Shown: positions 26,356 through 35,384, counted from the stretch's first letter. The stretch: DNA of 64,000 nt from Paenibacillus sp. USDA918EY (GCF_009870825.1 NZ_WTWY01000012.1:62001-126000); one strand, 5' to 3'. Notes: a model not told the origin generated them from the letters alone. Numbers and translations: made by a program.

Positions 26356-27697
26356 CGGCGTTCACCTCACTTAATAGCGATGTATAGCGTTCATTCAGCT
26401 GCCGTAAAACGGTATGTTTTCCGTTGTTCGAAGGATTCGTCTCATCGTGCTTACGGGCGGCTTGTACAAAACGATGTCCTATCGAATGATCGTCCTGCCG
26501 ATCTTCAATACTTCCTTCCGCATGTTGTGATGCCAGATGCATTTCCAAGAGTCCGTGATAAACCGAGGTCCGGGCCAGCATTTCATTGCTTTGGCGCCAC
26601 GCATATAACTTTTGCGCAAAGGACTGATCCGCAAGCGCCATCGACTTTCCGATCTGCCATGCGCTGGAATAGCGAATATCCATCATGCCAATTTCCGGGT
26701 CATATTCGAGCAACTGGTCGGCAAAACGTGCGCATTGCGCCTCCCCTTTTGCTTCTTCATAAGGAACCAAAGGCGACTGGTACCATGAAACGGTCCGGCT
26801 GCCGTCCCGCACGTGGTGGTTCATCGGAAAGTATCCCAGGCGGCATAATTTCTGAATTTGTTCGTTGCTTCCCTGATAGGGGGTCGACATCATCCCGGCA
26901 TTCAGCGAAGACATTGCGGAGCCAAAATCAAAAGCGGCTTTTGCCATGGAAAAGCTCCAATTCGCGAGCACGATCATTCTGGCCGTATGGCAATGGGCTA
27001 GAGTTTCTTGACGGGTATGCCCATCTCCAAGACAAGCTTCATATCCTTCCAGAGACACCAAGCAGGCTGTATGGCGGATCGCATGCCGATCGTCTACCGG
27101 CTCGAGGCAAAACCTGTTCGCTACAACGGTCGCAAACCAATCATCTTTGACGGAAGCATCGGTCACTTTATGATCCAGACTCACTCCCTTCCCGTGGGCC
27201 AACAACGATAACGCTTCAGCATAAGGAAGAACATCCGCCAATAAATCAACAGGAATATGGACATAGGTACATGGATCTTCAGGTTTCTCATAGGCCTCAA
27301 GGACAAGAGAAGGCACAAATATTCCTGTTACGGGCTTAAGGGCTTCTTCGCAAGTACTCTCGATCATTTGAATGCCTTCCGTCTCGTCAAACACGAGCAA
27401 AGCCAGCCAGGGCATATTCGAATCACTTTTCAGCAGCGTTTTCTCCCAAGGCAAAGTCCTTCGATTAAGGACGATATGGGGCAGGCATTCCGTATAATCG
27501 CCAACCGCCTCTCTTGGAGGATAAACCGAATAGATTTGATCCGGCGGCAGGCGGAACCTTTCCGTTGAAACCGTAAACTCTATCATGTGACTGGCCAGTT
27601 GGCAGCCGATATTGGAGACGGATTCAACCTCAATGCGGTAGGTTCCGACTTTCAAAGGCGGCTCGTTTCTTTGCGAAAAACGGATGGCTTCTCCCAT
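26339..27697 (-). CDS. conserved protein of unknown function (third gene)
   Basis: A 452-residue protein with no signal peptide. The N-terminus is a beta domain (GTYRIEVES, then STERFRLPPDQIYSVYPP). It is followed by CLPHIVLNRRTLPWEKTL and MPWLALLVFDETEG, a pattern recalled from unnamed actinobacterial proteins that neighbour relatives of the next gene. The middle carries AHCHTARMIVLANWSFS, suggesting a small helical core. It overlaps the fourth gene by 17 bases, so the two proteins are probably made in fixed ratio. Function unknown. Confidence 0.8.
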   Translation of the reverse strand: MGEAIRFSQRNEPPLKVGTYRIEVESVSNIGCQLASHMIEFTVSTERFRLPPDQIYSVYPPREAVGDYTECLPHIVLNRRTLPWEKTLLKSDSNMPWLALLVFDETEGIQMIESTCEEALKPVTGIFVPSLVLEAYEKPEDPCTYVHIPVDLLADVLPYAEALSLLAHGKGVSLDHKVTDASVKDDWFATVVANRFCLEPVDDRHAIRHTACLVSLEGYEACLGDGHTRQETLAHCHTARMIVLANWSFSMAKAAFDFGSAMSSLNAGMMSTPYQGSNEQIQKLCRLGYFPMNHHVRDGSRTVSWYQSPLVPYEEAKGEAQCARFADQLLEYDPEIGMMDIRYSSAWQIGKSMALADQSFAQKLYAWRQSNEMLARTSVYHGLLEMHLASQHAEGSIEDRQDDHSIGHRFVQAARKHDETNPSNNGKHTVLRQLNERYTSLLSEVNADAGEE

Positions 27698-27721
27698 GAT
27701 CCCTCTCCTCTCTGTGAATGC

Positions 27722-30499
27722 TTAGCTTGCACTGCCTGTTGTACGAAGCACAGGAACGGCAAAAAGCACGGCTCGCGGATCATCCGCCAGAGTACGCATT
27801 TTCGTGTGATCCCATGTGCCGAATGCAGCAGCGGTTTCGGTCAGGAGTTGATCCCGATTTTTGTTGCTGCCTATTGTGGTCCGTATTGCTTTTAGCACTT
27901 TTTCAGGTTCGGTAGGATAAATTTTCGCCGGCTCAAAAACAGGTGGATGATAAACGACTTCTTTTGTGATCGGTTCTCTCGCACTCAGAACGGACTCTTC
28001 ATAAGCCCCGTGCTCGGGAAGAATATGGACGAGAGAAAACGAATCTTTTGCGGTAACAGACATCCCTATAGGCATATCTTTCATCATTGGCGCATTCGGA
28101 TCCGACCCGTTATTCCCCCAAAGCGCAGACGGAACATTCTTCCGTTCAGGAACGACATCAAGGCCGGATAAAGGCTGCTCATCATCCAAGCTTTTGATCG
28201 TGACATGCTGCTCCATCCGTACATCGCTTAACCCCATAGGCACGATGCCGAATTTTGCTTGATTTTGCAGAAGCTTTTGGCCGTTAAAAAAGAGTTCGGT
28301 ACAGGGCATCTTCTGTTCAATCAAAAAGCCGGCCCTGAATCCGTTCACCACATAAGCTTCTCTGCCAGCGGCATCGTGATATTTTGCCAAAAGTCCATCG
28401 GTAACGCTTACGCTGCTGAGTCTTGCTTCGCCCTTTGCCGCGGAAAGCCTGAACGTATGCTTGGCGGTACGATCTTCAAATGCGCCGGGGATAAAGCTGT
28501 CCGCGAACTCGCCCCATTCAATGGGCTTCGGCTCATTCGGGCTGTTTGCCCCAAAACCGATCGTGAAAGAGATGATATACCAATTGACTCTGACTTTGCC
28601 GGAAAATTCAGGTCCCCAAAGCGACAAACCTGCTCCGATTTCAACCTTGAACGTTTTACCGATGCCTAATATGCTGATCCGGTAAGATACGCCGACGCTG
28701 ATTTGAACCCTTGCCTGATAAAAAAACGGTTTCCATTTCAAAATGAAATCCGCTGCCGCAAAAAACCACGCTTTGAGTCCTCCTAATTCAAACAACAACT
28801 TCAAACTGGCTCCCGCCATCATACAGGACGGAGTCAAAGCAAAATAGGATTCGCCTTTGATCGAAATGTTGTCATTGATAATCCAGGTAACGCCAAGAGG
28901 CGGGATGGATGGATAATGAATATTGCGAAAAGCCGGATGATGGCACCCTCCCAGGGTCACTATGAAATCGCCGCTGTACGTCCCCTTGAACCAGAATCCG
29001 ATTGCGAATCCGCCCGTGAGTTTACAGGAAGGATCGAATAAAAACGAACGGTCCGTCAATGCGGCCATCAGCATGACTTCTCCCTGGCTCGTGTCAACAA
29101 CCGCTTTCAGGGCCAGTTCAGCCCGCACAATGGGACTTACGCCCGACACTTTAGGGGGGATGGATGCATTGGATAATCCGAGCAAGGAAATGACAAGCCG
29201 GTTCCCCATTTCAATATTGAGCAAAACGAAACTTTCCAGCACGCCGTACGTCAAAAAACGAATGCCCGCGGATATAAAATATTGACCGGAATCCGGAACA
29301 ATCGACTTGCTTAATGCGCTCAAAGCCTGCTTAGGCGGCGTATCGGGCTTAAGCCCCGCGTCGTCTCCCATGGCCGCAGCCACAAGCGGGAAAGTCCTCA
29401 CTCCGTTTAGATCAGGCAATTTTAGGGAGCGATTCACCCCAAATCCAAACGCCAAGCCGTTGACGAAAAAGTAAGGCGGTCCGCCCAGCGGCCAACCTAA
29501 CATCAAGTAAGCAAAAAACGTCTTCTCCCCACTGCCGGGCATCTCACCGTATGAACCTAAAGCTTGAAAGCTGTACTGGTTGATTTTCAAGCCTAAAATT
29601 CCGTTGTAAAGCAGCTCTTCTTCCTGGGATTTATATAATCCGCCCGTCAGGCTGAAACCCGGCTTCTCCAACGTGACCATCAAGCCGCCTAACCCAAAAC
29701 CGATATCGGTCAGTTTCTTCAACGATGTCGAGACGTAGAGCTCGTAAAAATCCATTCTTAATAACGCGATCGTAAAGCTTGCATCCAAGTAAAGCGTAAT
29801 CCTGGACTCTACTAAGCTGAATCCGATTTTGGAAAAATACAACACGCCGAAACCTTTATTGATGTCCAGCCAATAGATGGTATTTTTCGGCGGTTCAGAA
29901 GAATCCGCGATAGCCGGAAGTTTGGAGAGATTGTTTTGGGGTTTGGGTTTTAAAGATTGTATATAGTTCGGATTGACTTCTACCGCATGCTGTTTGATGA
30001 CCAGCTGTGAAAAAAGGGTCAATAGAAGTTCAACCTCCGGCATGTAGCACAATTCAATGCCTTTAAAGTGAAATCCATCCCCGGGATCGCAAAATCGGCC
30101 GATGACGGGCAGGCTTGAGAATTCCAGCTTTTGGTCAAAATCCAGCGCCAATTCATAACTCCGCTTCCGTTTGTTTGGAGTTTCCCGGGTGTCCAGCGTT
30201 AATTTCCCAAAATGGCGTATGTCGGCACAGAATTTCAATAGAGCTTCAGACGATACGTACTTCAGTCCAACCTTCTCGATAAACAATTCAAAATTAAACC
30301 AATCCGGGAATTCAATATCAAAGTGGGCGGCCACATCGTTCATTTCAAAAGCGAAATCCCGATTGATCCATTTGCCGGAAACGGTGATCCCATCTTTATC
30401 TTTCAGAAAAAAAATTTGAAACAAAGCGTCCTTGATGTAAAACTCGCTGCGGAACACGACGGTTAACGTTTTAGCGGATTCAGCATCGTATGCTCTCAT
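27722..30499 (-). CDS. DUF6603-like beta-rich protein of unknown function (second gene)
   Basis: A 925-residue protein with no signal peptide. Residues about 210-670 resemble DUF6603: repeated amphipathic beta strands with alternating Gly (IGFGLGGLMVTLEKPGFSL), then GSYGEMPGSGEKTFFAYLML, the strongest motif GWPLGGPPYFFVNGLAFGFG at 335-354, and RTFPLVAAAM. The regular strand pattern gives a barrel- or helix-like beta solenoid impression. The first 200 residues and the C-terminal 250 are not recognised. The start has AAGGAGA nine bases upstream. DUF6603 has no known role; a platform or storage structure is only a guess. Confidence 0.82.
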   Translation of the reverse strand: MRAYDAESAKTLTVVFRSEFYIKDALFQIFFLKDKDGITVSGKWINRDFAFEMNDVAAHFDIEFPDWFNFELFIEKVGLKYVSSEALLKFCADIRHFGKLTLDTRETPNKRKRSYELALDFDQKLEFSSLPVIGRFCDPGDGFHFKGIELCYMPEVELLLTLFSQLVIKQHAVEVNPNYIQSLKPKPQNNLSKLPAIADSSEPPKNTIYWLDINKGFGVLYFSKIGFSLVESRITLYLDASFTIALLRMDFYELYVSTSLKKLTDIGFGLGGLMVTLEKPGFSLTGGLYKSQEEELLYNGILGLKINQYSFQALGSYGEMPGSGEKTFFAYLMLGWPLGGPPYFFVNGLAFGFGVNRSLKLPDLNGVRTFPLVAAAMGDDAGLKPDTPPKQALSALSKSIVPDSGQYFISAGIRFLTYGVLESFVLLNIEMGNRLVISLLGLSNASIPPKVSGVSPIVRAELALKAVVDTSQGEVMLMAALTDRSFLFDPSCKLTGGFAIGFWFKGTYSGDFIVTLGGCHHPAFRNIHYPSIPPLGVTWIINDNISIKGESYFALTPSCMMAGASLKLLFELGGLKAWFFAAADFILKWKPFFYQARVQISVGVSYRISILGIGKTFKVEIGAGLSLWGPEFSGKVRVNWYIISFTIGFGANSPNEPKPIEWGEFADSFIPGAFEDRTAKHTFRLSAAKGEARLSSVSVTDGLLAKYHDAAGREAYVVNGFRAGFLIEQKMPCTELFFNGQKLLQNQAKFGIVPMGLSDVRMEQHVTIKSLDDEQPLSGLDVVPERKNVPSALWGNNGSDPNAPMMKDMPIGMSVTAKDSFSLVHILPEHGAYEESVLSAREPITKEVVYHPPVFEPAKIYPTEPEKVLKAIRTTIGSNKNRDQLLTETAAAFGTWDHTKMRTLADDPRAVLFAVPVLRTTGSAS

Positions 30500-30518
30500 C
30501 GTTCGACGTCTCCTTGGA

Positions 30519-31052
30519 TCAAGCTAAGAGCTCGTCAATGTTTTCAAGCTGCATGCGCTCGATGATTTTTTTGCGATCCGTGTTATAGACAGCAAGTCCC
30601 AAGGATTTGATATTAAAGAGCTTCAAACTCTCATCCGGATTGACCGGATTTAAAATGACAAAGTTGAACGCATACTCGCAAGGCTTGGAATTCGCCTCAA
30701 TGCTGGATGAATCAATGTAAATAAAGAGCTGCCTGATCTGCACGCGAATATCCTCAATTTTTTTAAGCCCCATGGAGTCAAGCGTTGCCTCCATGCTTTC
30801 TTCGGTGACTTTTTCGCCTTTGCCAAAGGATTGGATCACGTTATTAATCTCGGCGATCAGTTCCTTCAAAGTCATGCTTTGGGGTTCAGGATCCGTCGGC
30901 ATCACGAGAATCTTCGTTTTCTTTTCCCCCGTTTCCCCGTTCTTGAACACCTGATACACGCCTTTCAAATTGCAATTCAACAACGTCAAATCAATAAATG
31001 CTTGAATGTTGTTGCCTGGAGCCTCCCCTACGATTTCGAGATCTTGACTCAT
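30519..31052 (-). CDS. first gene of the nine-gene operon, function unknown
   Basis: A 177-residue protein, MSQDLEIVGEAPGNNIQAF at the N-terminus. The ATG at 31052 has AGAGG nine bases upstream. The frame stays open for another 450 bases upstream, but that part is rich in Cys and aromatics and lacks a ribosome site, so it is excluded. The middle is acidic and helical (MTLKELIAEINNVIQSFGKGE), and the end is mixed beta (CEYAFNFVILNP). Not recognised as a family. It sits 19 bases before the DUF6603-like gene. Confidence 0.75.
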   Translation of the reverse strand: MSQDLEIVGEAPGNNIQAFIDLTLLNCNLKGVYQVFKNGETGEKKTKILVMPTDPEPQSMTLKELIAEINNVIQSFGKGEKVTEESMEATLDSMGLKKIEDIRVQIRQLFIYIDSSSIEANSKPCEYAFNFVILNPVNPDESLKLFNIKSLGLAVYNTDRKKIIERMQLENIDELLA

Positions 31053-31663
31053 CTCATTCATCCTCTCAATAAAATGGATATGGTTCGATGTATATGAAAG
31101 CTGCGATGCTGAATCGCCAAAGTAAAGCCAAGCATCCGAAAGAAAGCGGGTTACGATAGGGCTCAATATAAAATGAATGGCAAACGGTTTTTCCAAAAAA
31201 AGGTATACGAAGACGAAGGCGTTGAAATCTGATAAGTTTCGATTGCAATTCGGCAGGCAAATTCCAAGATTCCGGGCGGGTGGTTGATAACGTTCGAATA
31301 GGCAGGCAAAAAAACGAAGCTCGATCCATGCGGCGCGACTAACGGCATGATCCTCGGAACATCGCGCATCCCGATCAAGTTTTATTTGCTTCTTGATCAT
31401 ACAATATCGCAATCTCCTGGTAAATAGAGGAAATGGGGTGAATATTAAAAACGATGTAATATTTTTAATTTTTTTGTCGGTTTCTACTAAAGGTTTAGAC
31501 AAGATTCGCAGGCGGTACCATTTGACGGTTGATTGATTTTTTGATTCACAACGGCCGTCTCCGTGTAAAAATCAATAAAAGCACTCATGCCTGTCCGATG
31601 CGTCCGCCGAGCACAGAAAAGCCTGGAAGCACGGATGCCATAAACGAGGGAGGAATCCGTCTT
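31053..31663. other. 611-base divergent intergenic region
   Basis: Separates the nine-gene operon (minus) from the plus-strand gene at 31664. It holds a candidate minus-strand promoter at 31396-31424 and an AT-rich dyad near 31441-31472 that could be a weak plus-strand terminator. The putative leader of about 335 bases before the operon has no riboswitch I recognise. Confidence 0.5.
31396..31424 (-). promoter_or_regulatory. candidate promoter of the nine-gene operon
   Basis: TTTACC (31419-31424), 17 bases, TATGAT (31396-31401) on the minus strand is the best SigA-like pair upstream of the first gene. Matches are four of six and five of six. It would leave a long leader. Confidence 0.35.
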
Positions 31664-32032
31664 ATGGATACAGAGAAGAAACGTTACTATATTTCCGTCA
31701 GCCATCATTTGATTCAGGACGTGCCTCACGACTCTGCCGAATTCGAGGTAATGATGACCGAAGCAGAAATGTCCAAGCTTAAGGATAAGCTGGAGGATTT
31801 GAACCAGGAGGATGAAAATACGTTCAAGCGCGCGTTCATTCCCTTTAAATCGGCCGATCATGACGAGGCGCCCCAGGGATATAACGATAAGCTGATCGAC
31901 GTATATGCCTATCTGTACGAAATCGGGGACGAACATACGAAGCGTACGATCGAAGGTATGAACATTTTGGGTAAAATGCAGCACACGGATTATAACAATG
32001 AGGGATACGATGATTCCCCCTTTAACAAATAG
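31664..32032 (+). CDS. conserved hypothetical acidic protein
   Basis: A 122-residue, highly charged soluble protein; the ATG at 31664 follows GAGGGAGGAAT. It begins MDTEKKRYYISVSHHLIQD and has a helical, acidic centre (MTEAEMSKLKDKLEDLNQED) and a C-terminal helix. It looks like a small cytosolic protein shared by Paenibacillaceae, but I cannot name its family or role. It stands alone; the downstream gene is on the other strand. Confidence 0.75.
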   Translation: MDTEKKRYYISVSHHLIQDVPHDSAEFEVMMTEAEMSKLKDKLEDLNQEDENTFKRAFIPFKSADHDEAPQGYNDKLIDVYAYLYEIGDEHTKRTIEGMNILGKMQHTDYNNEGYDDSPFNK

Positions 32033-32171
32033 CGCCAAACCCGATGCAGCCTTTGCGTCACTTGTATTTCCGGTACCATGGGGATATTCGATTGCGGGAA
32101 GATGGCAGGGACTATTGTTTCGGCAAACAGCCTCTGCCCCACCTCCCTTGCTTACATGTTAGGTAGTTCTT

Positions 32172-32618
32172 CTACTTCATGGATACTTCTTCTATTTCAA
32201 ATCTCCCATGAAGCGATCTCACAAGATACAGCTCATCAAACCCTTCGCTATATGAAGGCGTCTGTAATTTCCTCAGCGTGCTTTTGATCCCTATTTCAGC
32301 AATCCGTTCCTTCCCTTGCCTTGCGTTATTTCTTTCGAGCGATGACTCATAATCCGGCACGAAGCAGTAACCAATAACCTTAAAATTATTTTTCTTTGCA
32401 ACTTCGATATATTTTTGTCTGTCGATGATGGTTGGATTCGTATTGTCAATGACAAACGGTTGTTTGGCTTTGATCGATGCTTCGACGAAAATGTGTTCGC
32501 GATGCCTCGTTTTTAACATATCCAGGTTTATTCTTACATGGGTTTTAAAAAAATTCTCTTTATAAAATGTGGATTTCCCGGATGCTTGGATTCCGACGAA
32601 AAGTATGCATTCCATCAT
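32172..32618 (-). CDS. P-loop kinase of the AAA_33 / polynucleotide-kinase-like group
   Basis: A 148-residue cytosolic ATP-binding protein. The Walker A motif is GIQASGKST at residues 9-17, followed by INLDMLKTRHRE, which matches the substrate-side NLD/NRD motif of T4 polynucleotide-kinase-like enzymes, then VIDNTNPTIIDRQKY and an LID-like RNNARQGKERIAE segment. It could phosphorylate nucleic acid ends, a small molecule or (as in zeta toxins) a sugar nucleotide; no antitoxin-like partner is next to it. Start is ATG-ATG behind AAAGGATG. Confidence 0.85.
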   Translation of the reverse strand: MMECILFVGIQASGKSTFYKENFFKTHVRINLDMLKTRHREHIFVEASIKAKQPFVIDNTNPTIIDRQKYIEVAKKNNFKVIGYCFVPDYESSLERNNARQGKERIAEIGIKSTLRKLQTPSYSEGFDELYLVRSLHGRFEIEEVSMK

Positions 32619-32754
32619 TCATTCATCCTTTGATAAATACAGTATTGGTTTCATTAGGCCGAATATAGTTCGTCGAGGCGCAAGCCTTCAGACTTTTCAC
32701 TGCTTCAGGCTGCTTATAGCCTACCGTTCCTTTTTTCTGAATAACGGTGACAAG

Positions 32755-32785
32755 AAAAAAGACTGCCGGAAAATCGCCGACAGCC
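32755..32785 (-). terminator. intrinsic terminator of the small basic protein gene
   Basis: GACTGCCGG (32761-32769) pairs with CCGACAGCC (32777-32785), two G-T pairs included, with six T residues after it on the minus strand. Confidence 0.8.
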
Positions 32786-32810
32786 TTTTCTTCATGTAGT
32801 ATACCTCACC

Positions 32811-32915
32811 TTATTCGCTGGACAATTCCTTGAGCGATTTGATTTTACCATGGGGATGCTGTTCTTGCTTTCGCGACTTCCAGGCAGCTTCTTTCCTTCT
32901 TTTCTGGTGAGCCAT
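32811..32915 (-). CDS. 34-residue basic protein (DUF6254-like)
   Basis: A very small gene with a perfect AGGAGGA site eight bases before ATG at 32915 and a terminator 26 bases after the stop. The peptide MAHQKRRKEAAWKSRKQEQH continues with PHGKIKSLKELSSE, matching a short basic peptide family seen widely in Bacillales with the W-K-x-R-K-Q-x-Q-x-P-H-G-K-x-x-S pattern. I believe it is annotated DUF6254, but the name is from memory. Role unknown; a nucleic-acid-binding or spore protein is possible. Confidence 0.8.
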   Translation of the reverse strand: MAHQKRRKEAAWKSRKQEQHPHGKIKSLKELSSE

Positions 32916-33015
32916 GACAGAAATCCTCCTTTGGAATCGAGATGTGCATACCACTTCCTTATGTTGCCATTCCAAGACACGGTTCATTCATGAAATTCGG
33001 CGTTCAATCGAAACG

Positions 33016-33927
33016 TTACCCTAAAGACCGGCTGTCGCGATCCGATACGCTTTGAATGAATGATTGCAGTGTTTCCATGAACTTTTTGGCTGCCTGCCCC
33101 AAGTATTTATCCTTGCGGTACAGCATACAGATATCTTGGCTTGGAGTAGGATGCAGCAGGGTGATCGCCGCAAGGTTCTCGCGATTCAAGTAATCCAAGA
33201 GCATTCGGGGCAAAATGCACGCTCCAATCCCTTGTTCGACCAATAACAGCAGCGTCGATAACGTCGAGGTCACGACCGGATTGTCGATCGATATCCCTTT
33301 TTCCTGAGAATAAAAATGAACTAATTTCGTAATCTGGTGTTCGGGTCCAAACGTCACCATCTTCAATTGCTGGATATGCTCGAACGGAATCGCCTTCGAT
33401 TTTGCGACGGGGTGGTCCGACCGGACGGCCAAAACAAATTCCTCATGGAAAAGCGGGACGATTTCGATACGGTCGTCGGGATTTTCGGGTACGGTCGTAA
33501 CGCCAAGATCCCGCGTTCCGTCCACAACTTCTTTATACACCTCCGTCGTTTCCGTAACGGTGATCGAGAGTTTGGGATATGACCGATGGAAATCGAGCAG
33601 CAAAGCGTCAAACAGCAAATCTCCGTCGCCTGGAAGAATGCCGATATCCAGCTTGCCGCCTTCCATTTTTTTAAGATCCAAGATCGCCTTCTGTATGTAA
33701 TCCATCCGTTCAAAAATAAGCTGGCTCTGCTCCAAAAGGATCTTGCCCGCTTCGGTTAATGCTATTCGTTTGCCGATGCGGTCGAACAAAGGAAGCCCCA
33801 ACTCGTTCTCCAAAAACTTGATCTGCTGGCTGAGATTCGATTGGGTGGTACAAAGGGACTCGGCCGCCTTGGAAAAATGCATCTCCTTGCAAATGGCGGT
33901 AAAATATTGAAGCTGCCTGAATTCCAT
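33016..33927 (-). CDS. LysR-family transcriptional regulator
   Basis: A 303-residue DNA-binding regulator. The N-terminal winged helix reads MEFRQLQYFTAICKEMHFSKAAESLCTTQSNLSQQI in shortened form: QLQYFTAICKEMHFSKAAE, then TTQSNLSQQIKFLENELG, the diagnostic LysR motif. Residues 90-290 form the inducer-binding domain of the CynR/CbbR type. It is divergent from the DinB-family gene at 34065, with 137 bases between them, so it may control that gene as well as itself. Its inducer is unknown. Confidence 0.93.
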   Translation of the reverse strand: MEFRQLQYFTAICKEMHFSKAAESLCTTQSNLSQQIKFLENELGLPLFDRIGKRIALTEAGKILLEQSQLIFERMDYIQKAILDLKKMEGGKLDIGILPGDGDLLFDALLLDFHRSYPKLSITVTETTEVYKEVVDGTRDLGVTTVPENPDDRIEIVPLFHEEFVLAVRSDHPVAKSKAIPFEHIQQLKMVTFGPEHQITKLVHFYSQEKGISIDNPVVTSTLSTLLLLVEQGIGACILPRMLLDYLNRENLAAITLLHPTPSQDICMLYRKDKYLGQAAKKFMETLQSFIQSVSDRDSRSLG

Positions 33928-34064
33928 TCAACCGCACTCCTTCGTTATTAGTCATAATGATCCATTTCATCGGAATTACGTGATTGTTGCGTTAGGAATG
34001 AAAGAGGTACACTTTGGTTGTGAGAACGAAACGAATACAACGCAAATGGAGGAGGATTTTAGCT

Positions 34065-34529
34065 ATGACTCAATCGATTATTCACACAAGCAAAGTTCTG
34101 CGTCAAGTGGTCATCGGGCAGATTCAGGGAATTTCGGAGGAGAAATTCGACATTCAGCCCGCAGGCTTCAACAATACGATCCGCTGGAATGTCGGTCATA
34201 TCATCTATTGGATGGATAAATACGCCACGCTAAGCTTTGGTTCCCTGTCCGGCATTCCCGAGCATTACGAGAAACTTTTCAATTCCGGAACCAAACCTTC
34301 GGATTGGACGATAGCCCCTCCATCTAAGGATGAACTCCTGCAAATGTTATCGGATCAGCTTTCCCGCCTATCCGAGCTGACCCCTGCGATGCTTGACGAA
34401 GAGTTGAAAACGCCGTATGCCATGGGACCGTTTCAATTCGGTACCTCCGGCGAGTTGTTCAACTTCGCGCTGATGCACGAAGCCATTCATCTCGGAACGA
34501 TATCGAGTCAGCTTAAAGCTCTGCAATGA
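34065..34529 (+). CDS. DinB-superfamily protein
   Basis: A 154-residue four-helix bundle protein. The ATG at 34065 has GGAGGAGG eight bases upstream. The metal-triad pattern is present: RWNVGHIIYW (first His) and MHEAIHLGTI (HxxxH). Family members include thiol-S-transferases such as BstA and stress-induced DinB; the substrate cannot be inferred. Divergent from the LysR gene and followed by a strong terminator. Confidence 0.88.
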   Translation: MTQSIIHTSKVLRQVVIGQIQGISEEKFDIQPAGFNNTIRWNVGHIIYWMDKYATLSFGSLSGIPEHYEKLFNSGTKPSDWTIAPPSKDELLQMLSDQLSRLSELTPAMLDEELKTPYAMGPFQFGTSGELFNFALMHEAIHLGTISSQLKALQ

Positions 34530-34607
34530 ACATCCCGACTTTTCCAAGAGAATAAAATAGCGATAAACAAAATGTACATTTTCGCAAGCTGTTGGCAAAA
34601 GCATGTA

Positions 34608-34646
34608 AAGCAGGTTTTTGGAAATCGCCCTGGAACCTGCTTTTTT
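34608..34646 (+). terminator. intrinsic terminator of the DinB gene
   Basis: AAGCAGGTT (34608-34616) pairs with AACCTGCTT (34634-34642), with a six-T run at 34641-34646. Confidence 0.88.
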
Positions 34647-34667
34647 ATCTGCAAAACCTATGTTCAC

Positions 34668-35027
34668 TTAGTTTAATTGAGGTATAGATTCACGAAGCCG
34701 CTTTGGAAGTTTTTTGACGACCAAATCATAAGAGTGGTCAATCATATCAAAGACATCCGACTCTTCCAAGGAACCGTCGATCATCACCGTATTCCAATGT
34801 TCTTTGTTCATGTGGTAACCTGGTCGGACGGCCTCATGCTGTTCTCTCAAGTTTTCCGCAATGGCCGGGTCGCATTTTAAATTGATGCAGACAACATTCT
34901 CGTCTTTTTCAAAAATAAACGCGAACATTTTACCTGCGACTTTGAATACCATTGGATCGGGGCCGAACGGATAATCGAGAAACGCACCGTTCTTATTTAA
35001 ACAGTATTCGATCAAGCTATTTTTCAA
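34668..35027 (-). CDS. MmcQ/YjbR-family DNA-binding protein
   Basis: A 119-residue protein. The fold marks are LDYPFGPDPMVFKVAGKMFAF in shortened form (YPFGPDPMVFKV), LKCDPAIAENLREQH, RPGYHMNKEHWNTV and SYDLVVKKLPKRLR, which match MmcQ/YjbR (DUF419) throughout. Start is a TTG at 35027 because GGAG lies ten bases upstream and no ATG fits. Members have a CyaY-like fold; some bind DNA, and the biological role is not settled. Confidence 0.88.
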   Translation of the reverse strand: MKNSLIEYCLNKNGAFLDYPFGPDPMVFKVAGKMFAFIFEKDENVVCINLKCDPAIAENLREQHEAVRPGYHMNKEHWNTVMIDGSLEESDVFDMIDHSYDLVVKKLPKRLRESIPQLN

Positions 35028-35080
35028 ATATGTACATCTCCTTTACCGATTCAATGCATACTTTTATGGGGCGGAAACAT

Positions 35081-35106
35081 AAAGACCCCGCATCTGCAGG
35101 GTCTTT
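35081..35106 (-). terminator. terminator of the YjcZ gene
   Basis: AAAGACCC (35081-35088) pairs exactly with GGGTCTTT (35099-35106). The minus-strand tail has only three T residues plus ATGTTT, so strength is moderate. Confidence 0.6.
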
Positions 35107-35121
35107 AAATCTAGATCTTTT

Positions 35122-35223
35122 TTAGCAACCCCAAGTTTTGGCAACAATAACAAGCAGAATAAAGAGAACCAAAATCGTTAAAACCTTGTTTCCGCCACCA
35201 TATGCTCCTGCAACTTCGCTCAT
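35122..35223 (-). CDS. YjcZ-family sporulation protein
   Basis: A 33-residue hydrophobic peptide. The ATG at 35223 (MSEVAGAYGGGNKVLTILV) is set ten bases after AAAGGGG. The Gly-rich N-terminus, a single membrane segment (VLTILVLFILLVIVAKTWGC) and the C-terminal W-G-C are typical of YjcZ/CotH-neighbour small sporulation proteins of Bacillales. Probably expressed in the mother cell or forespore late in sporulation; localisation to the spore coat is by family analogy. Confidence 0.88.
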   Translation of the reverse strand: MSEVAGAYGGGNKVLTILVLFILLVIVAKTWGC

Positions 35224-35384
35224 TCTGTCCATTCCCCTTTCAAAATAGAATCTATATATCTTATGAACATTCGGAAAATCCGCTTGGATAAATGAAGCAG
35301 TCAAAAGATATATTTTTCACGGTTTTCCGCGAGCTCTATTAGAGGAGAGTTCTCTGGGACAACAAATGGGAGCATGTCATCATC

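Noticed and set aside
26305..27150. 281-codon open frame on the plus strand within the unknown operon
   Set aside because: Antisense to two coupled genes, Pro/Arg-rich, and without a ribosome site.
15770..31052. Contractile injection system or phage tail interpretation of the operon
   Set aside because: No sheath, tube, baseplate, tape-measure or AAA+ ATPase gene is present; the resemblance is only that of large coupled structural-looking genes.
31053..31502. In-frame upstream extension of the first operon gene
   Set aside because: The frame is open, but its product is unusually rich in Cys, Phe and Tyr, and no ribosome site precedes a start there; ATG at 31052 has one.
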